Origin: JAATFS01 sp037145635
GTDB taxonomy: Bacteria; Pseudomonadota; Gammaproteobacteria; Xanthomonadales; Xanthomonadaceae
Direction: 5' to 3'
DNA length: 64,000 nt
Assembly: GCA_037145635.1 (NCBI GenBank)
Contig: JBBCXB010000001.1
Coordinates: forward strand, 310,001-374,000
Numbering within the stretch: the first letter of the stretch is position 1; the number at the start of each line of letters is the position of its first letter. The translations under genes were made by a program, and so were the position numbers. Shown in pieces: positions 29,294 to 39,289 of this stretch. The notes beneath the pieces were generated by a model. It searched no databases, was not told the DNA's origin, and was given only the letters and a program-made list of their open reading frames with translations.

Positions 29294-31618
29294 TCAGGCC
29301 GCGGCGGGCACGCCGTCGCCGGCCTCGGCCACCGCCGCGAGGAAATCGCGGCCCCAGCGGTCGACATCGTAGTAGTCGACGATGCCGTAGAGCTGGCGCA
29401 GGCGCCCGGCGGCCTCGTCGTCGGGCATCGACAGCGCCTGCAGCAGGCCGGCACTGAGGTCGGCCTGGTCGTGCGGGTTGGTCAGCACCGCGCCCTTGAG
29501 CTCGGCCGCGGCCCCGGCGAACTCGCTGAGCACCAGCACGCCGCTGCCGCCCTCGATGCCCTGGGTGGCGACGAATTCCTTGGCCACCAGGTTGAGGCCG
29601 TCGCGCAGCGGGGTGATCCACATCACCTGCGCGGCCGCGTAGTGCGCCACCACTTCCGCGAACGGCAGCGCCTGCGCGAAGAAGCGCACCGGCGTCCAGT
29701 CCAGCCGCGCGAAGCGGCCGTTGATGCGTCCCACCGCCTGCTCGATCTGGTTCTGCAGCGTGCGGTAGATGGTCATCTCGCGCGCGGCCGGCACGCACAC
29801 CATCAGCAGGGTCACCTTGCTGCACAGCTCCGGGTGCGTTTCCAGCAGGCGCTCGAAGGCCTCCAGCTTGGCCAGCGTGCCCTTGGTGTAGTCGAGCCGC
29901 TCGATCGACAGCACCAGCTTGCGCGCGCCGATCTCGCGGCGCAGCTTGAAGATGTCGTTGCGCACGTCCGGATGGCCCAGGGTGTCGCGGATGCGGCGCA
30001 GGTCGGTGCCCACCGGGTGGGCGCCCAGCGCCACCTCGCGGCCGCTGACGCGCAGCCGCGTGGTCATCGTGTCCAGGCCGACCGCGCAGCCGTAGGTGAG
30101 GAAGCGCGGTGCGCAGTTCTCGTAGGCCACGCGCTCGACCGGCATCGCCCCGCGCACCACGTCGACGAAGTTCTCCACCTGGCGCGGGATGTGGAAGCCG
30201 ACGTAGTCGCAGCTCAGCAGGCTGCCGATGATCTCGCGCCGCCACGGCACCACGTTGAACACGTCGGCCGAGGGGAAGTAGGTGTGGTGGAAGAACGCGA
30301 TCTTCAGGTCCGGACGCAACTCGCGCAGGTAGGCCGGCACCATCCACAGGTTGTAGTCGTGGATCCATACGGTGGCGCCGTGGGCGGCCTCGGCGGAGGT
30401 GGCCTCGGCGAACTTGCGGTTGACCTTCAGGAACACCTGCCAGTCGTCCTCGCGGAAGCGCGCACGCTCCCAGAACACGTGCAGCATCGGCCAGAACGCC
30501 TCCTTCGAGAAGCGCTTGTAGAAGATGTCCACCTCCTGCTTGCTCAGCGGCACGCGCGCGGCGGTCAGGGTGGGATAGCGCTCGGCATCGACCTCGGTAT
30601 GGGTCTGGAACGGCCCGCGCTTGGGATCGTCGATGCTCCAGGCCACCCACGAGCCCTTCTGCCCGCCCTGGAAGAAGCCGAGCAGCGACGGGATGATGCC
30701 GTTGGGCGACTTCGGCTGGCGGCGGATCAGCTCGCCGTCCTCGACCACCTCCTCGTAGGGCAGGCGGTGGTACACCATCACCAGGTCGGCGCCGCCCTTG
30801 CGCGGGGCCTGCGCCACCGGCATGTAGGGGTCGTCGTCCTGCAGCAGGCCGAAGTGCGCGATCGCCTCGAGGATGCCGCCGCAGCCGGCTTCGCGGGCAT
30901 GGTAGGTATGCGCCAGCGTGCCGGTGGCCTCGGTCAGCGCGGGCTCGGAGTCGCCGACGCAGACGCCGCGGAAGCCGGCCACGTACATCGACAGGTCGTT
31001 GAGGGTGTCGCCGGCGACTAGGATGCGGTCGTGCGGCAGCTCGAGCTGCCGCGCCAGGGCAGCCAGGGTGCGGCCCTTGTCGGTGTCCGGCGGCAGGATG
31101 TCGAGGTAGCGCTCGGCCGAGTACAGCACGTCGCAGCCGAGCCGGCGCGCGGTCTCCTCGATGCGCGAGCGCAGCGGCGCCAGGGTCTGGGCATCGCAGA
31201 AATAGGAACAGCGGCGTTCCTGCGGCACGTCCTGGCGCTGCAACTGCGGGAACGCGCGCATCGCCTGGGCCACGACCTGCTCGCCGGGCCAGTGCGCGTC
31301 GATCATCGACTGCAGCGGCTGCAGCGGCAGCAGGGTGCGGCCGTCGACCACGGTCGCGCCGACGTCGCAGACCACGTAGTCGGGGCGGGGGATGGACGGG
31401 TCGGTGAGCAGCGGCATCACCGCTTCCAGGCCGCGGCCGGTGATGAAGATCAGGCGGATCTCGGGGTGCTGGTCGACCAGCCGGTAGAGCCGGTGGCGCT
31501 GCTCGGCGGCGCCGGCCAGGAAGGTACCGTCCAGATCGGTGGCGAGGATCAGCCGGGGGTCGGGGCGGGAATGCGGACTACGGGGTGAGTGAACGGTAGG
31601 GGTCGTCGAAACAGTCAA
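29294..31618 (-). CDS. ggpPS: Bifunctional glucosylglycerol-phosphate phosphatase/synthase (GgpPS)
   Basis: A 774-aa fusion. Residues from about 20 to 270 form a HAD phosphatase (LILATDLDGTFL, IFITGRGLE, VAGDTLNDLSMY). Residues from about 275 form a GT20 glycosyltransferase (VWIHDYNLWMVPAYLRELRP, FFHHTYFPSADVF, LVLSIERLDYTKG, ITPLRDGLNLVAKEFVA). The segment LIRRQPKSPNGIIPSLLGFF is typical of glucosylglycerol-phosphate synthase and not of OtsA. Such fusions are known from Stenotrophomonas rhizophila, where the enzyme makes the osmolyte glucosylglycerol from ADP-glucose and glycerol-3-phosphate. The start is TTG at 31618, overlapping the upstream gene's stop (TTGA) behind AGAAGGAAG. Expression is probably osmotically induced. 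The alternative is a trehalose-phosphate synthase/phosphatase fusion, less likely. Confidence 0.85.
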   Translation of the reverse strand: MTVSTTPTVHSPRSPHSRPDPRLILATDLDGTFLAGAAEQRHRLYRLVDQHPEIRLIFITGRGLEAVMPLLTDPSIPRPDYVVCDVGATVVDGRTLLPLQPLQSMIDAHWPGEQVVAQAMRAFPQLQRQDVPQERRCSYFCDAQTLAPLRSRIEETARRLGCDVLYSAERYLDILPPDTDKGRTLAALARQLELPHDRILVAGDTLNDLSMYVAGFRGVCVGDSEPALTEATGTLAHTYHAREAGCGGILEAIAHFGLLQDDDPYMPVAQAPRKGGADLVMVYHRLPYEEVVEDGELIRRQPKSPNGIIPSLLGFFQGGQKGSWVAWSIDDPKRGPFQTHTEVDAERYPTLTAARVPLSKQEVDIFYKRFSKEAFWPMLHVFWERARFREDDWQVFLKVNRKFAEATSAEAAHGATVWIHDYNLWMVPAYLRELRPDLKIAFFHHTYFPSADVFNVVPWRREIIGSLLSCDYVGFHIPRQVENFVDVVRGAMPVERVAYENCAPRFLTYGCAVGLDTMTTRLRVSGREVALGAHPVGTDLRRIRDTLGHPDVRNDIFKLRREIGARKLVLSIERLDYTKGTLAKLEAFERLLETHPELCSKVTLLMVCVPAAREMTIYRTLQNQIEQAVGRINGRFARLDWTPVRFFAQALPFAEVVAHYAAAQVMWITPLRDGLNLVAKEFVATQGIEGGSGVLVLSEFAGAAAELKGAVLTNPHDQADLSAGLLQALSMPDDEAAGRLRQLYGIVDYYDVDRWGRDFLAAVAEAGDGVPAAA

Positions 31619-32856
31619 TGATCTTCCTTCTGAGGGTGGGAGGGGGATTCGGTTTCCGGCATCAGCTCCAGCGCCGAGGGGGTGGTGCGCAGCATCGTGC
31701 GGAACGCGACCGGATGGGGACGGCGGCGGTGGAAGCGCAACAGCCGCGCCAGGGTGAAGCCGGCCAGGGCCAGCAGCATCACCGCGAAGTACACCGGCAG
31801 CGCCGGCGGGCCGAACTTCTGCATCGCGCCGCCGGCCAGGGCCGGCCCGATCGCCGCGCCGACGCCGTGCACCAGCAGCAGGCTGCTGCAGCCGGAGAGC
31901 AGGTGCTCCTTCGGCAGGTAGTCGAGCATGTGCGCGACCGCGAACGGGTACAGCGAGAACGCCAGGCCGCCATAGACGAACAGCAGCACGAACAGCATCC
32001 GTGGCTGTGCCTGCACCGCCGGCACCGCCACCGCGATGGCGATCGCCGCGGCCAGCAGGCTGATCGTGGCCAGGCCGATGCGGCGGTCGTGGCCGTCGCT
32101 GATGCGGCCGATCGGCCACTGCAGCACCGCGCCGCCGACGATGGCGGTGAGCATGAACATCGCCACGCCCGAGGCGTCCAGGCCGATGCCGTCGGCGTAG
32201 ACCGGCAGCAGGCCCCAGAACGCGCCCATCGCCAGCCCGGACAGCCCGGCACCGACCGTGGCCACCGGCGCCAGCGCGTACAGGTGCGCCAGCCTCAGCC
32301 GCGACACGTGCGGCACCTCCGGCGGCGGCAGCCGCGTGGTCACCACCGGCATCACCGCCGCGCAGATCAGGATCGCGGTGAGGCTGAACATGCCCGGGGC
32401 GGTGGCGTCGCCGAGCCCGAGCAGGATCTGCCCGAGCGCCAGCGCCGACAGGTTGACCATCATGTACACCGAGAACACCTGGCTGCGCCGTCGCGCATCC
32501 GGCTCGGCGTTGAGCCAGCTCTCGATGACCGTGTAGAGCCCGACCAGGGCGATGCCGGTGGCCACGCGCAGCAGGCCCCAGCCCCAGGGATCGACCCAGA
32601 TCGGATGCAGCATCACCGCGATCGCCGCCAGCGAGGCATAGAACGCGAACGCACGGATATGCCCGATCCGGCGGATCAGGGGCGGCGCGAACAGGGTGCC
32701 GACGAAGAAGCCGGCGAAGTACCCGGACATGATCAGGCCCAGCGCGCGTGCATCGAAGCCGGCATGGCCGCCGCGGACGGCGAGCAGGGTGCCGAGCAGG
32801 CCGCTGCCGGTCAGCAGCAACGCGACGCCCATCAGCAGGGCGGTCAGGCGCAACAT
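31615..32856 (-). CDS. ycaD: YcaD-type MFS transporter, first gene of the glucosylglycerol operon
   Basis: A 413-aa inner-membrane major facilitator with twelve hydrophobic segments. FFVGTLFAPPLIRRIGHIRA, GLYTVIESWLNAEPDARRRS and SGLAMGAFWGLLPVYADGIG are typical of the YcaD/MFS_1-like group. The stop TGA shares bases with the TTG start of ggpPS, so the two are coupled. Linkage of ycaD with ggpPS is reported for Stenotrophomonas, implying transport of the solute or a precursor. MLRL at 32856 is chosen because it has GAAGG 8 bases upstream and the promoter -10 lies at 32904-32899. Starting at 32898 would leave almost no leader. Confidence 0.86.
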   Translation of the reverse strand: MLRLTALLMGVALLLTGSGLLGTLLAVRGGHAGFDARALGLIMSGYFAGFFVGTLFAPPLIRRIGHIRAFAFYASLAAIAVMLHPIWVDPWGWGLLRVATGIALVGLYTVIESWLNAEPDARRRSQVFSVYMMVNLSALALGQILLGLGDATAPGMFSLTAILICAAVMPVVTTRLPPPEVPHVSRLRLAHLYALAPVATVGAGLSGLAMGAFWGLLPVYADGIGLDASGVAMFMLTAIVGGAVLQWPIGRISDGHDRRIGLATISLLAAAIAIAVAVPAVQAQPRMLFVLLFVYGGLAFSLYPFAVAHMLDYLPKEHLLSGCSSLLLVHGVGAAIGPALAGGAMQKFGPPALPVYFAVMLLALAGFTLARLLRFHRRRPHPVAFRTMLRTTPSALELMPETESPSHPQKEDH

Positions 32857-32898
32857 GCGGGAGGCCTTCGTGGGGAGGGCGAACCGGTCACGGCGCAT

Positions 32899-32926
32899 AT
32901 CTTAACATATTGATTGGATTGGACAA
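32899..32926 (-). promoter_or_regulatory. Promoter of the ycaD-ggpPS operon
   Basis: On the minus strand TTGTCC (32926-32921), a 16-base spacer and TAAGAT (32904-32899) form a fair sigma-70 promoter within an AT-rich patch in otherwise GC-rich DNA. It abuts the upstream candidate ATG at 32898, which argues that translation begins at the internal ATG at 32856. Confidence 0.6.
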
Positions 32927-33053
32927 AACGCACGCGCATGGCGGCCGCTCCGGCAGGGGTGTTGCGGTGCAGCATGCCGCCGCGGCTGTCGAGGGGGCGG
33001 CAAGGGCGTGCGTGCGCGGGGTCGCCGGCGTCGCCGTCCCGCGCCTGGCCGTC

Positions 33054-33059
33054 TAGAAT
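33054..33059 (+). promoter_or_regulatory. Candidate -10 box for fmdB
   Basis: TAGAAT at 33054-33059 lies 30 bases before the fmdB ATG. No good -35 is seen at the right spacing. Confidence 0.4.
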
Positions 33060-33089
33060 CGCGTCCCCCTAGCGCTGCTGCCCGTGCCC

Positions 33090-33419
33090 ATGCCGATCTA
33101 TGCCTTCCAGTGCGCCGACTGCGGCCACAGCTTCGACCGCCTGCAGAAGATGTCCGACCCGATCCCGGCGGCCTGCCCGGCCTGCGGCGCCGGCGGGGTG
33201 CGCCGGCAGGTGACCGCGCCGTCGTTCCGGCTGTCCGGCAGCGGCTGGTACGAGACCGATTTCAAGAAGGCCGGCGAGACCCGGCGCAACCTGGTCGACC
33301 GCGGCGGCGACACGCCGGCCGCCGCGAAGGAGGGCGGTGGCGACGCCAAGCCTGCCGCCGCGCCGGCCAAGACCGAATCCAAGCCGGCGGCGTCCAAGCC
33401 GGCGGCCGGCTCGACCTGA
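33090..33419 (+). CDS. FmdB-family zinc-ribbon protein
   Basis: A 109-aa protein that opens MPIYAFQCADCGHSFDRLQK, the FmdB/CxxC regulatory zinc-ribbon signature. Cys8 and Cys11, then Cys29 and Cys32 (ACPACGAGG), form a four-cysteine zinc site. The C-terminal third is a low-complexity Ala/Lys/Pro tail (AAAPAKTESKPAASKPAA). ATG 33090 gives the conserved MPIY start; a GTG at 33084 is also in frame. Genes of this family commonly precede aspS in proteobacteria, as here, though a convergent gene now lies between them. Molecular function is not established. Confidence 0.88.
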   Translation: MPIYAFQCADCGHSFDRLQKMSDPIPAACPACGAGGVRRQVTAPSFRLSGSGWYETDFKKAGETRRNLVDRGGDTPAAAKEGGGDAKPAAAPAKTESKPAASKPAAGST

Positions 33420-33566
33420 CGCGCGCGCCGTTCACCCGCCGCGGCCGGGCCTTGCCGGCGTGGGGGGCCTGCGCCCGGTCAGCGGAGGACGGCCGGCTCG
33501 TTCCCGGGCGGGCGGCGGGCGGTCACCGTGCAGGCGCGTGCCCGGCCGGTGCCGCGCGCTGCGGCC

Positions 33567-34304
33567 TCAGCGCGCGCCGAAGCGTGCGCGGCAGCCGTCG
33601 TTGACCCACAGCGTGCCGTCGCGATAGCCCCAGGTGCGGCCCTCGACGCAGGGCGTGCTCGACAGCTGCTGGAGGAGTTGCGGGCGGCCCTGGCGGTGGT
33701 CCCAGTCGCAACGCTGCTGGCGCTGGTCGTTGCTGGAGCAGGTGAGCGAGTAGCCGGAACGACCGCCTCCCTGGCCCGGGCGCGGCTCCCAGTCGTTGCC
33801 ACCGCCGCGGCCGCGTCCCTGCGCGAACTCGGCGCGGCAGCCGTCGTCGACCCAGACGCTGCCGTTGCGCTGGCCCCAGTTGCGGCCCTCCACGCAGCGC
33901 GTGCTCGACAGCTGGCGCACCAGCACCGCGCTGCGCCAGCCGGTGTCGCATACGTGCTGGCGCTTGTCCTGGCTCTCGCAGCGCACGCTGCGGCCGTCGC
34001 CGACCGGGCCGCCGCCGTCGCCCCAGCCGCCGCGCGCCTCGGCGAAGCGGCCGCGGCAGCCGTGGTCCACCCACAGCCGGCCGCGGTCGCTGCCCCAGTT
34101 GTCGCCCTCCACGCAGCGCGTGCCCGAGAGGTTCTCGACCAGGACCGCGCGACCGCGGAACGGGGTCTGGCAGTCGTGGCGGCGCTTGTCGTTGCTGGAG
34201 CAGGTCACGGTCTGCCCGCTCCAGCCCCGGTCCTGGGCGGCGGCGGGCAGGCTGCAGAGGCCGATCAGGCCGAGTCCGGAGAGCAGCAGGGCAGTACGCA
34301 GCAT
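33567..34304 (-). CDS. Secreted DUF3011 protein with three repeats
   Basis: A 245-aa exported protein with signal peptide MLRTALLLSGLGLIGLCSLP (cleavage near AAA-QD). The mature part has three copies of a unit of about 60 aa. Each opens with a TCSSND or CESQDK-like block, then RxxC, then a CVEG-x-NWG-x-WVD-x-GCR block (RCVEGDNWGSDRGRLWVDHG; RCVEGRNWGQRNGSVWVDDG; PCVEGRTWGYRDGTLWVNDG). Four conserved cysteines per unit suggest disulfides in the periplasm or outside. Gly-rich linkers (GGWGDGGGP and GRGRGGGND) separate units. This matches DUF3011. The biochemical role is unknown. It is inserted in reverse orientation between fmdB and aspS. Confidence 0.85.
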   Translation of the reverse strand: MLRTALLLSGLGLIGLCSLPAAAQDRGWSGQTVTCSSNDKRRHDCQTPFRGRAVLVENLSGTRCVEGDNWGSDRGRLWVDHGCRGRFAEARGGWGDGGGPVGDGRSVRCESQDKRQHVCDTGWRSAVLVRQLSSTRCVEGRNWGQRNGSVWVDDGCRAEFAQGRGRGGGNDWEPRPGQGGGRSGYSLTCSSNDQRQQRCDWDHRQGRPQLLQQLSSTPCVEGRTWGYRDGTLWVNDGCRARFGAR

Positions 34305-34449
34305 GGTCGGTTCCTTGTCCTTGGGAAGTGCGGGAAGGAGGTGGCCGGTATCTAGCCGGGGACCGACTTAAGCGGCGGTGACTGCGGCCCATTTGCCCCG
34401 GCCGGTCGCGGGCCCCAGAATATCGGGCTCTACCAGCCCCTCGCTGGCG

Positions 34450-34492
34450 AAAAACCCCCCTCCGGCGCGGTTCCGTGCCGGGTTTTCTGCGG
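34450..34492 (+). promoter_or_regulatory. Leader hairpin just upstream of aspS, possible attenuator
   Basis: In the aspS leader, GAAAAACCC (about 34448-34456) and CCGGC (34463-34467) can pair with the nearby GCCGG and GGGTTTTC (about 34480-34490), forming a hairpin that ends in a short T-run only some 12 bases before the ATG. It could act as a terminator or attenuator, or sequester the ribosome site. I did not compute a fold. Confidence 0.4.
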
Positions 34493-34500
34493 AGCTCCTG

Positions 34501-36258
<1,758 letters not shown>

Positions 36259-36261
36259 GCA

Positions 36262-36786
36262 ATGGGCTTCGCGATCCGCCGCGCCACGCCGGACGATGCC
36301 GAAGCCCTGTCGGCCCTGGCCGCGCGCACCTTCACCGAGACCTTCGGCCACCTCTACCCGGACGAGGACCTGCAGGGCTTCCTGGCCGAGACCTATGCGG
36401 TGGAGCGCGCGCGGATCGTGCTCGCGCACGCCGACTACGCGATCTGGCTGCTCGAGCGGGACGACGTGCCGGTCGGCCATGCCGCCGCCGGCCCGTGCGG
36501 GCTGCCGCATCCGCAGGTGCGCCCGGGTGACGGCGAGCTCAAGCGCCTGTACCTGCTGAAGGAACACCAGAACAGCGGCTGGGGCAGCCGCCTGTTCGAG
36601 ACCACGCTGCAATGGCTGGAGCGCGAGGGCCCGCGCACGCTGTGGATCGGCGTGTGGTCGGAGAACTTCGGCGCGCAGCGCTTCTATGCCCGCTACGGCT
36701 TTGAAAAGGTCGGCGAGTACGATTTCCCGGTCGGTCGCATCGTCGACCGCGAGTTCATCCTGCGCCGGTCGCCGCCACCGGCCTGA
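36262..36786 (+). CDS. GNAT-family N-acetyltransferase
   Basis: A 174-aa acetyl-CoA-dependent transferase. The fold is recognisable from FAIRRATPDDAEALSALAAR at the N-terminus, the pyrophosphate-binding segment LKRLYLLKEHQNSGWGSRLF (Q/R-x-x-G-x-G/A variant, here QNSGWG) and the C-terminal NFGAQRFYARYGFEKVGEYD. It starts 3 bases after the aspS stop and is probably co-transcribed. The acceptor (protein N-terminus, amine or antibiotic) cannot be inferred. Length is typical. Confidence 0.88.
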   Translation: MGFAIRRATPDDAEALSALAARTFTETFGHLYPDEDLQGFLAETYAVERARIVLAHADYAIWLLERDDVPVGHAAAGPCGLPHPQVRPGDGELKRLYLLKEHQNSGWGSRLFETTLQWLEREGPRTLWIGVWSENFGAQRFYARYGFEKVGEYDFPVGRIVDREFILRRSPPPA

Positions 36787-37015
36787 GTGCCGCCCGGCGG
36801 CCGTGCCCCGGGGCCGCGACCTGCGTGCGGCCCGCCGGGGTCAGGGTGCCTGCTTTCGGTGCTCGCCGTGGGACTGGCGCGCGGTGCGCCGTGCCGTCGG
36901 CCACGCGGGCCCCCGGCCAAGGCCAGTAACCGCCGCCGGTTGCCCTTCCTGGCGGCCGTCCGGATTTCCCGTCATCGTTGCGGGCAGTGCCATCGCCCGG
37001 CTCCTGCAGGTCGCC

Positions 37016-37687
37016 ATGTCCGAGTTTCCGCCCCGCTCGATCCCGCCCGCACCTGGCGAAGACGCCGCATCCGTGCCAGCGGCCAAGGTGCTGCTGGTCC
37101 ATGGCATGTGGAACTCGCGCAGCTGGCTGTGGCCGCTGGCCTGGCGGCTGCGCGCGGCAGGGCTGTCGGTCGCCGTGTTCGGCTATGCCAGCGTGCTCGG
37201 CGGCCCGGAGGCGGCGGTGCCGCGGCTGGCCGCGCAGATCCGCCGCAGCGGGGCGACCGCGCTGGTCGGCCACAGCCTGGGCGGGCTGATCGCCCTGCAG
37301 GCGCTGCGGCAGGCGCCGGGGCTGCCGGTGGCGCGGGTGGTCTGCCTGGGCTCGCCGCTGCGCGGCAGCGGCGCCGCCCGCGGCCTGGCCCGGCGCGGCG
37401 GCGCGCTGGCGCTCGGGCGCAGTGCGGCCCTGCTGCAGCAGGGGCTGGAGCCCTGGGACGGGCGGGCCGAGGTCGGCCTGGTCGCCGGCTGCGTGCCGCG
37501 CGGGCTGGGGCGTTGGCTGGCCCCGCTGGACGGCGGCTCCGACGGCACCGTGGCGATCGCCGAGACCCGGCTGCCGGGGGTGTGCGACCACTGCGTGGTG
37601 CCCTGCAGCCACACCGGGCTGGTGCTGTCGGCGGCGGCGGTGGAGCAGACCGTCGCCTTCCTGCGCCAGGGCCGGTTCCTGCGCTGA
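37016..37687 (+). CDS. Alpha/beta-hydrolase fold protein (PGAP1/lipase-like)
   Basis: A 223-aa cytosolic protein. It opens with an oxyanion-hole segment VLLVHGMWNSRSWLWPLAWR, then the nucleophile elbow ALVGHSLGGLIALQAL with Ser in GHSLG, the lid-less middle CLGSPLRGSGAARGLARRGG, an acidic residue in LDGGSDGTVAIAE, and a C-terminal His in VVPCSHTGLVLS. These supply a Ser-Asp-His triad. The pattern resembles small esterases/lipases of the PGAP1-like group. ATG 37016 is chosen over longer frames that run through non-family sequence. The substrate is unknown. Confidence 0.83.
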   Translation: MSEFPPRSIPPAPGEDAASVPAAKVLLVHGMWNSRSWLWPLAWRLRAAGLSVAVFGYASVLGGPEAAVPRLAAQIRRSGATALVGHSLGGLIALQALRQAPGLPVARVVCLGSPLRGSGAARGLARRGGALALGRSAALLQQGLEPWDGRAEVGLVAGCVPRGLGRWLAPLDGGSDGTVAIAETRLPGVCDHCVVPCSHTGLVLSAAAVEQTVAFLRQGRFLR

Positions 37688-37865
37688 GGCGCGCCGGTGG
37701 CCGTTGCGCGGCGACCGCGGGTCCCGTGCGGCCGCTCACCTGGCCCGGGCGGCCGGTCGCGGCACGTCGCGCGCCTCGATCCCCGCGAACCGCCGCCGGG
37801 GCGCCCGCCGGCGGCAGGGCAGGGTGACGGCCTGCGCCAGGCACGGCGGAGGGCCCGGGCATCAG

Positions 37866-37871
37866 GTAAAA
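37866..37871 (+). promoter_or_regulatory. Candidate -10 box for yebC
   Basis: TAAAAT inside GGTAAAATCCGCGCC lies 38 bases before the yebC ATG. It is a good -10 match, but the -35 side is GC-rich and unconvincing. Confidence 0.45.
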
Positions 37872-37908
37872 TCCGCGCCCTGTCACTCACGCAAGCCTGG
37901 AACATCCC

Positions 37909-38637
37909 ATGGGTAGAGGCCCTTCCATCGAAGCCCGCAAGAACGCGTCCGACGCGAAGCGCGGCAAGGTGTTCACCAAGATCATCCGCGAGATCGGCGT
38001 CGCCGCGCGTGCCGGCGGAGGCGATCCCGCCAACAACCCGCGCCTGCGCGTGGCGATGGACAAGGGCCTGGGCTCGAACATGTCGAAGGACGTGATCGAG
38101 CGCGCCATCAAGAAGGCCACCGGCGAGCTGGAAGGCGTGGAGTACGAGGAAGTGCGCTACGAGGGCTATGCCCCCGGCGGCGTGGCGGTCATCGTCGACT
38201 GCCTCACCGACAACCGCGTGCGCACCGTGGCCGACGTGCGCCATGCCTTCAGCAAGTGCGGCGGCAACATGGGCACCGACGGCTCGGTGGCCTTCATGTT
38301 CAAGCGCCTGGGCGTGATCAGCTTCGCTCCCGGCGCCAGCGAGGACCAGCTGACCGAAGCGGCGATCGAGGCCGGCGCCGACGACGTGGTGGTATACCCG
38401 GAGGACGGCGCGATCGACGTGGTCACCGCCCCGGAGGCCTTCTCCTCGGTCAAGGACGCGCTGGCCGCGGCCGGCCTGGCGGCCGACCATGCCGAGATCA
38501 CCTTCCGCGCCGACAACGACATCGCCGTCGACGGCGACACCGCGCTGCAGGTGCGCAAGCTGCTGGACATGCTCGAGGACCTGGACGACGTCCAGGACGT
38601 GTATTCCAACGTCGACCAGGCCTCGCTCGGCGCCTGA
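37909..38637 (+). CDS. yebC: YebC/PmpR family translation/transcription factor
   Basis: A 242-aa cytosolic protein of the TACO1/YebC family, full length. Signatures are MGRGPSIEARKNASDAKRGK at the N-terminus, GGGDPANNPRLRVAMDKGLG, and VRYEGYAPGGVAVIVDCLTD mid-protein. Family members were first described as transcription regulators; some have since been shown to aid translation through proline-rich stretches. It precedes ruvC as in E. coli and many gammaproteobacteria. Confidence 0.96.
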   Translation: MGRGPSIEARKNASDAKRGKVFTKIIREIGVAARAGGGDPANNPRLRVAMDKGLGSNMSKDVIERAIKKATGELEGVEYEEVRYEGYAPGGVAVIVDCLTDNRVRTVADVRHAFSKCGGNMGTDGSVAFMFKRLGVISFAPGASEDQLTEAAIEAGADDVVVYPEDGAIDVVTAPEAFSSVKDALAAAGLAADHAEITFRADNDIAVDGDTALQVRKLLDMLEDLDDVQDVYSNVDQASLGA

Positions 38638-38653
38638 GGCGCCGGGCACCGGG

Positions 38654-38761
38654 GATGGCGAATCGGGAATCGAAACGGCCGCTGCTGGCGACCTCCTGCC
38701 TGGGCAGGGGCGCCGGCGGCGGGCGCCGCCCGATCCCGGCGGCCGATTCCCGGTTCCCGTC
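38654..38761. repeat. Inverted heptamer repeats between yebC and ruvC
   Basis: CGAATCGGGAATCG (about 38659-38672) on the left and CGATTCCCGGTTCCCG (about 38745-38760) on the right are inverted copies of a GGGAATC-type unit, enclosing about 70 GC-rich bases. They could form a long hairpin in the intergenic RNA. The unit is the one repeated in tandem before queC. Confidence 0.55.
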
Positions 38762-38764
38762 GGC

Positions 38765-39289
38765 ATGACCCGCATCCTCGGCATCGACCCCGGCTCGCAG
38801 CGCACCGGGATCGGCATCATCGACATCGACGACAGTGGTCGCAGCCGGCACGTCTACCATGCGCCGCTGGTGCTGCTGGGCGAGGGCGACTTCGCCCAGC
38901 GCCTGAAGCGGCTGCTGCACGGGCTGGGCGCGCTGATCGAGGAGTACCGGCCGCAGGAAGTGGCCATCGAGAAGGTGTTCATGGGCAAGAGCGCCGATTC
39001 GGCGCTGAAGCTGGGGCACGCCCGCGGCGCGGCGATCTGCGCGGTGGTGCTGCGCGACCTGCCGGTCCACGAGTACGCCGCCACCGAGATCAAGCTGGCG
39101 CTGGTCGGCAAGGGCAGCGCGGACAAGGTGCAGGTCCAGCACATGGTCGGGATCATGCTCAACCTGAAAGGCAAGCTGCAGGCCGACGCCGCCGATGCGC
39201 TGGCGGTCGCCATCACCCACGCCCACGTGCGCGCCACCGCGCGCCGCCTGGGCGTCAACACCCAACAGGCCTGGAGCCGCAAGAAATGA
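38765..39289 (+). CDS. ruvC: Holliday junction endodeoxyribonuclease RuvC
   Basis: A 174-aa dimeric resolvase that cuts Holliday junctions delivered by RuvAB. The acidic active site is visible: Asp7 in RILGIDPGSQRTG, Glu in VAIEKVFMG (about residue 67), and the C-terminal pair in QADAADALAVAITHAH (about 141-144). The start at 38765 gives MTRILGID, the family N-terminus. It is followed by ruvA after a 157-base gap holding heptamer-like repeats. Confidence 0.97.
   Translation: MTRILGIDPGSQRTGIGIIDIDDSGRSRHVYHAPLVLLGEGDFAQRLKRLLHGLGALIEEYRPQEVAIEKVFMGKSADSALKLGHARGAAICAVVLRDLPVHEYAATEIKLALVGKGSADKVQVQHMVGIMLNLKGKLQADAADALAVAITHAHVRATARRLGVNTQQAWSRKK

Noticed and set aside
29148..30650. N-terminal extension of the third TonB receptor by about 500 codons
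   Set aside because: The extension lies entirely inside ggpPS in another frame and is low complexity. The real protein starts with a signal peptide at 29147.
31619..32119. N-terminal extension of ggpPS into ycaD
   Set aside because: The HAD domain begins just after the TTG at 31618, which has a good ribosome site. Upstream residues are the out-of-frame ycaD sequence.
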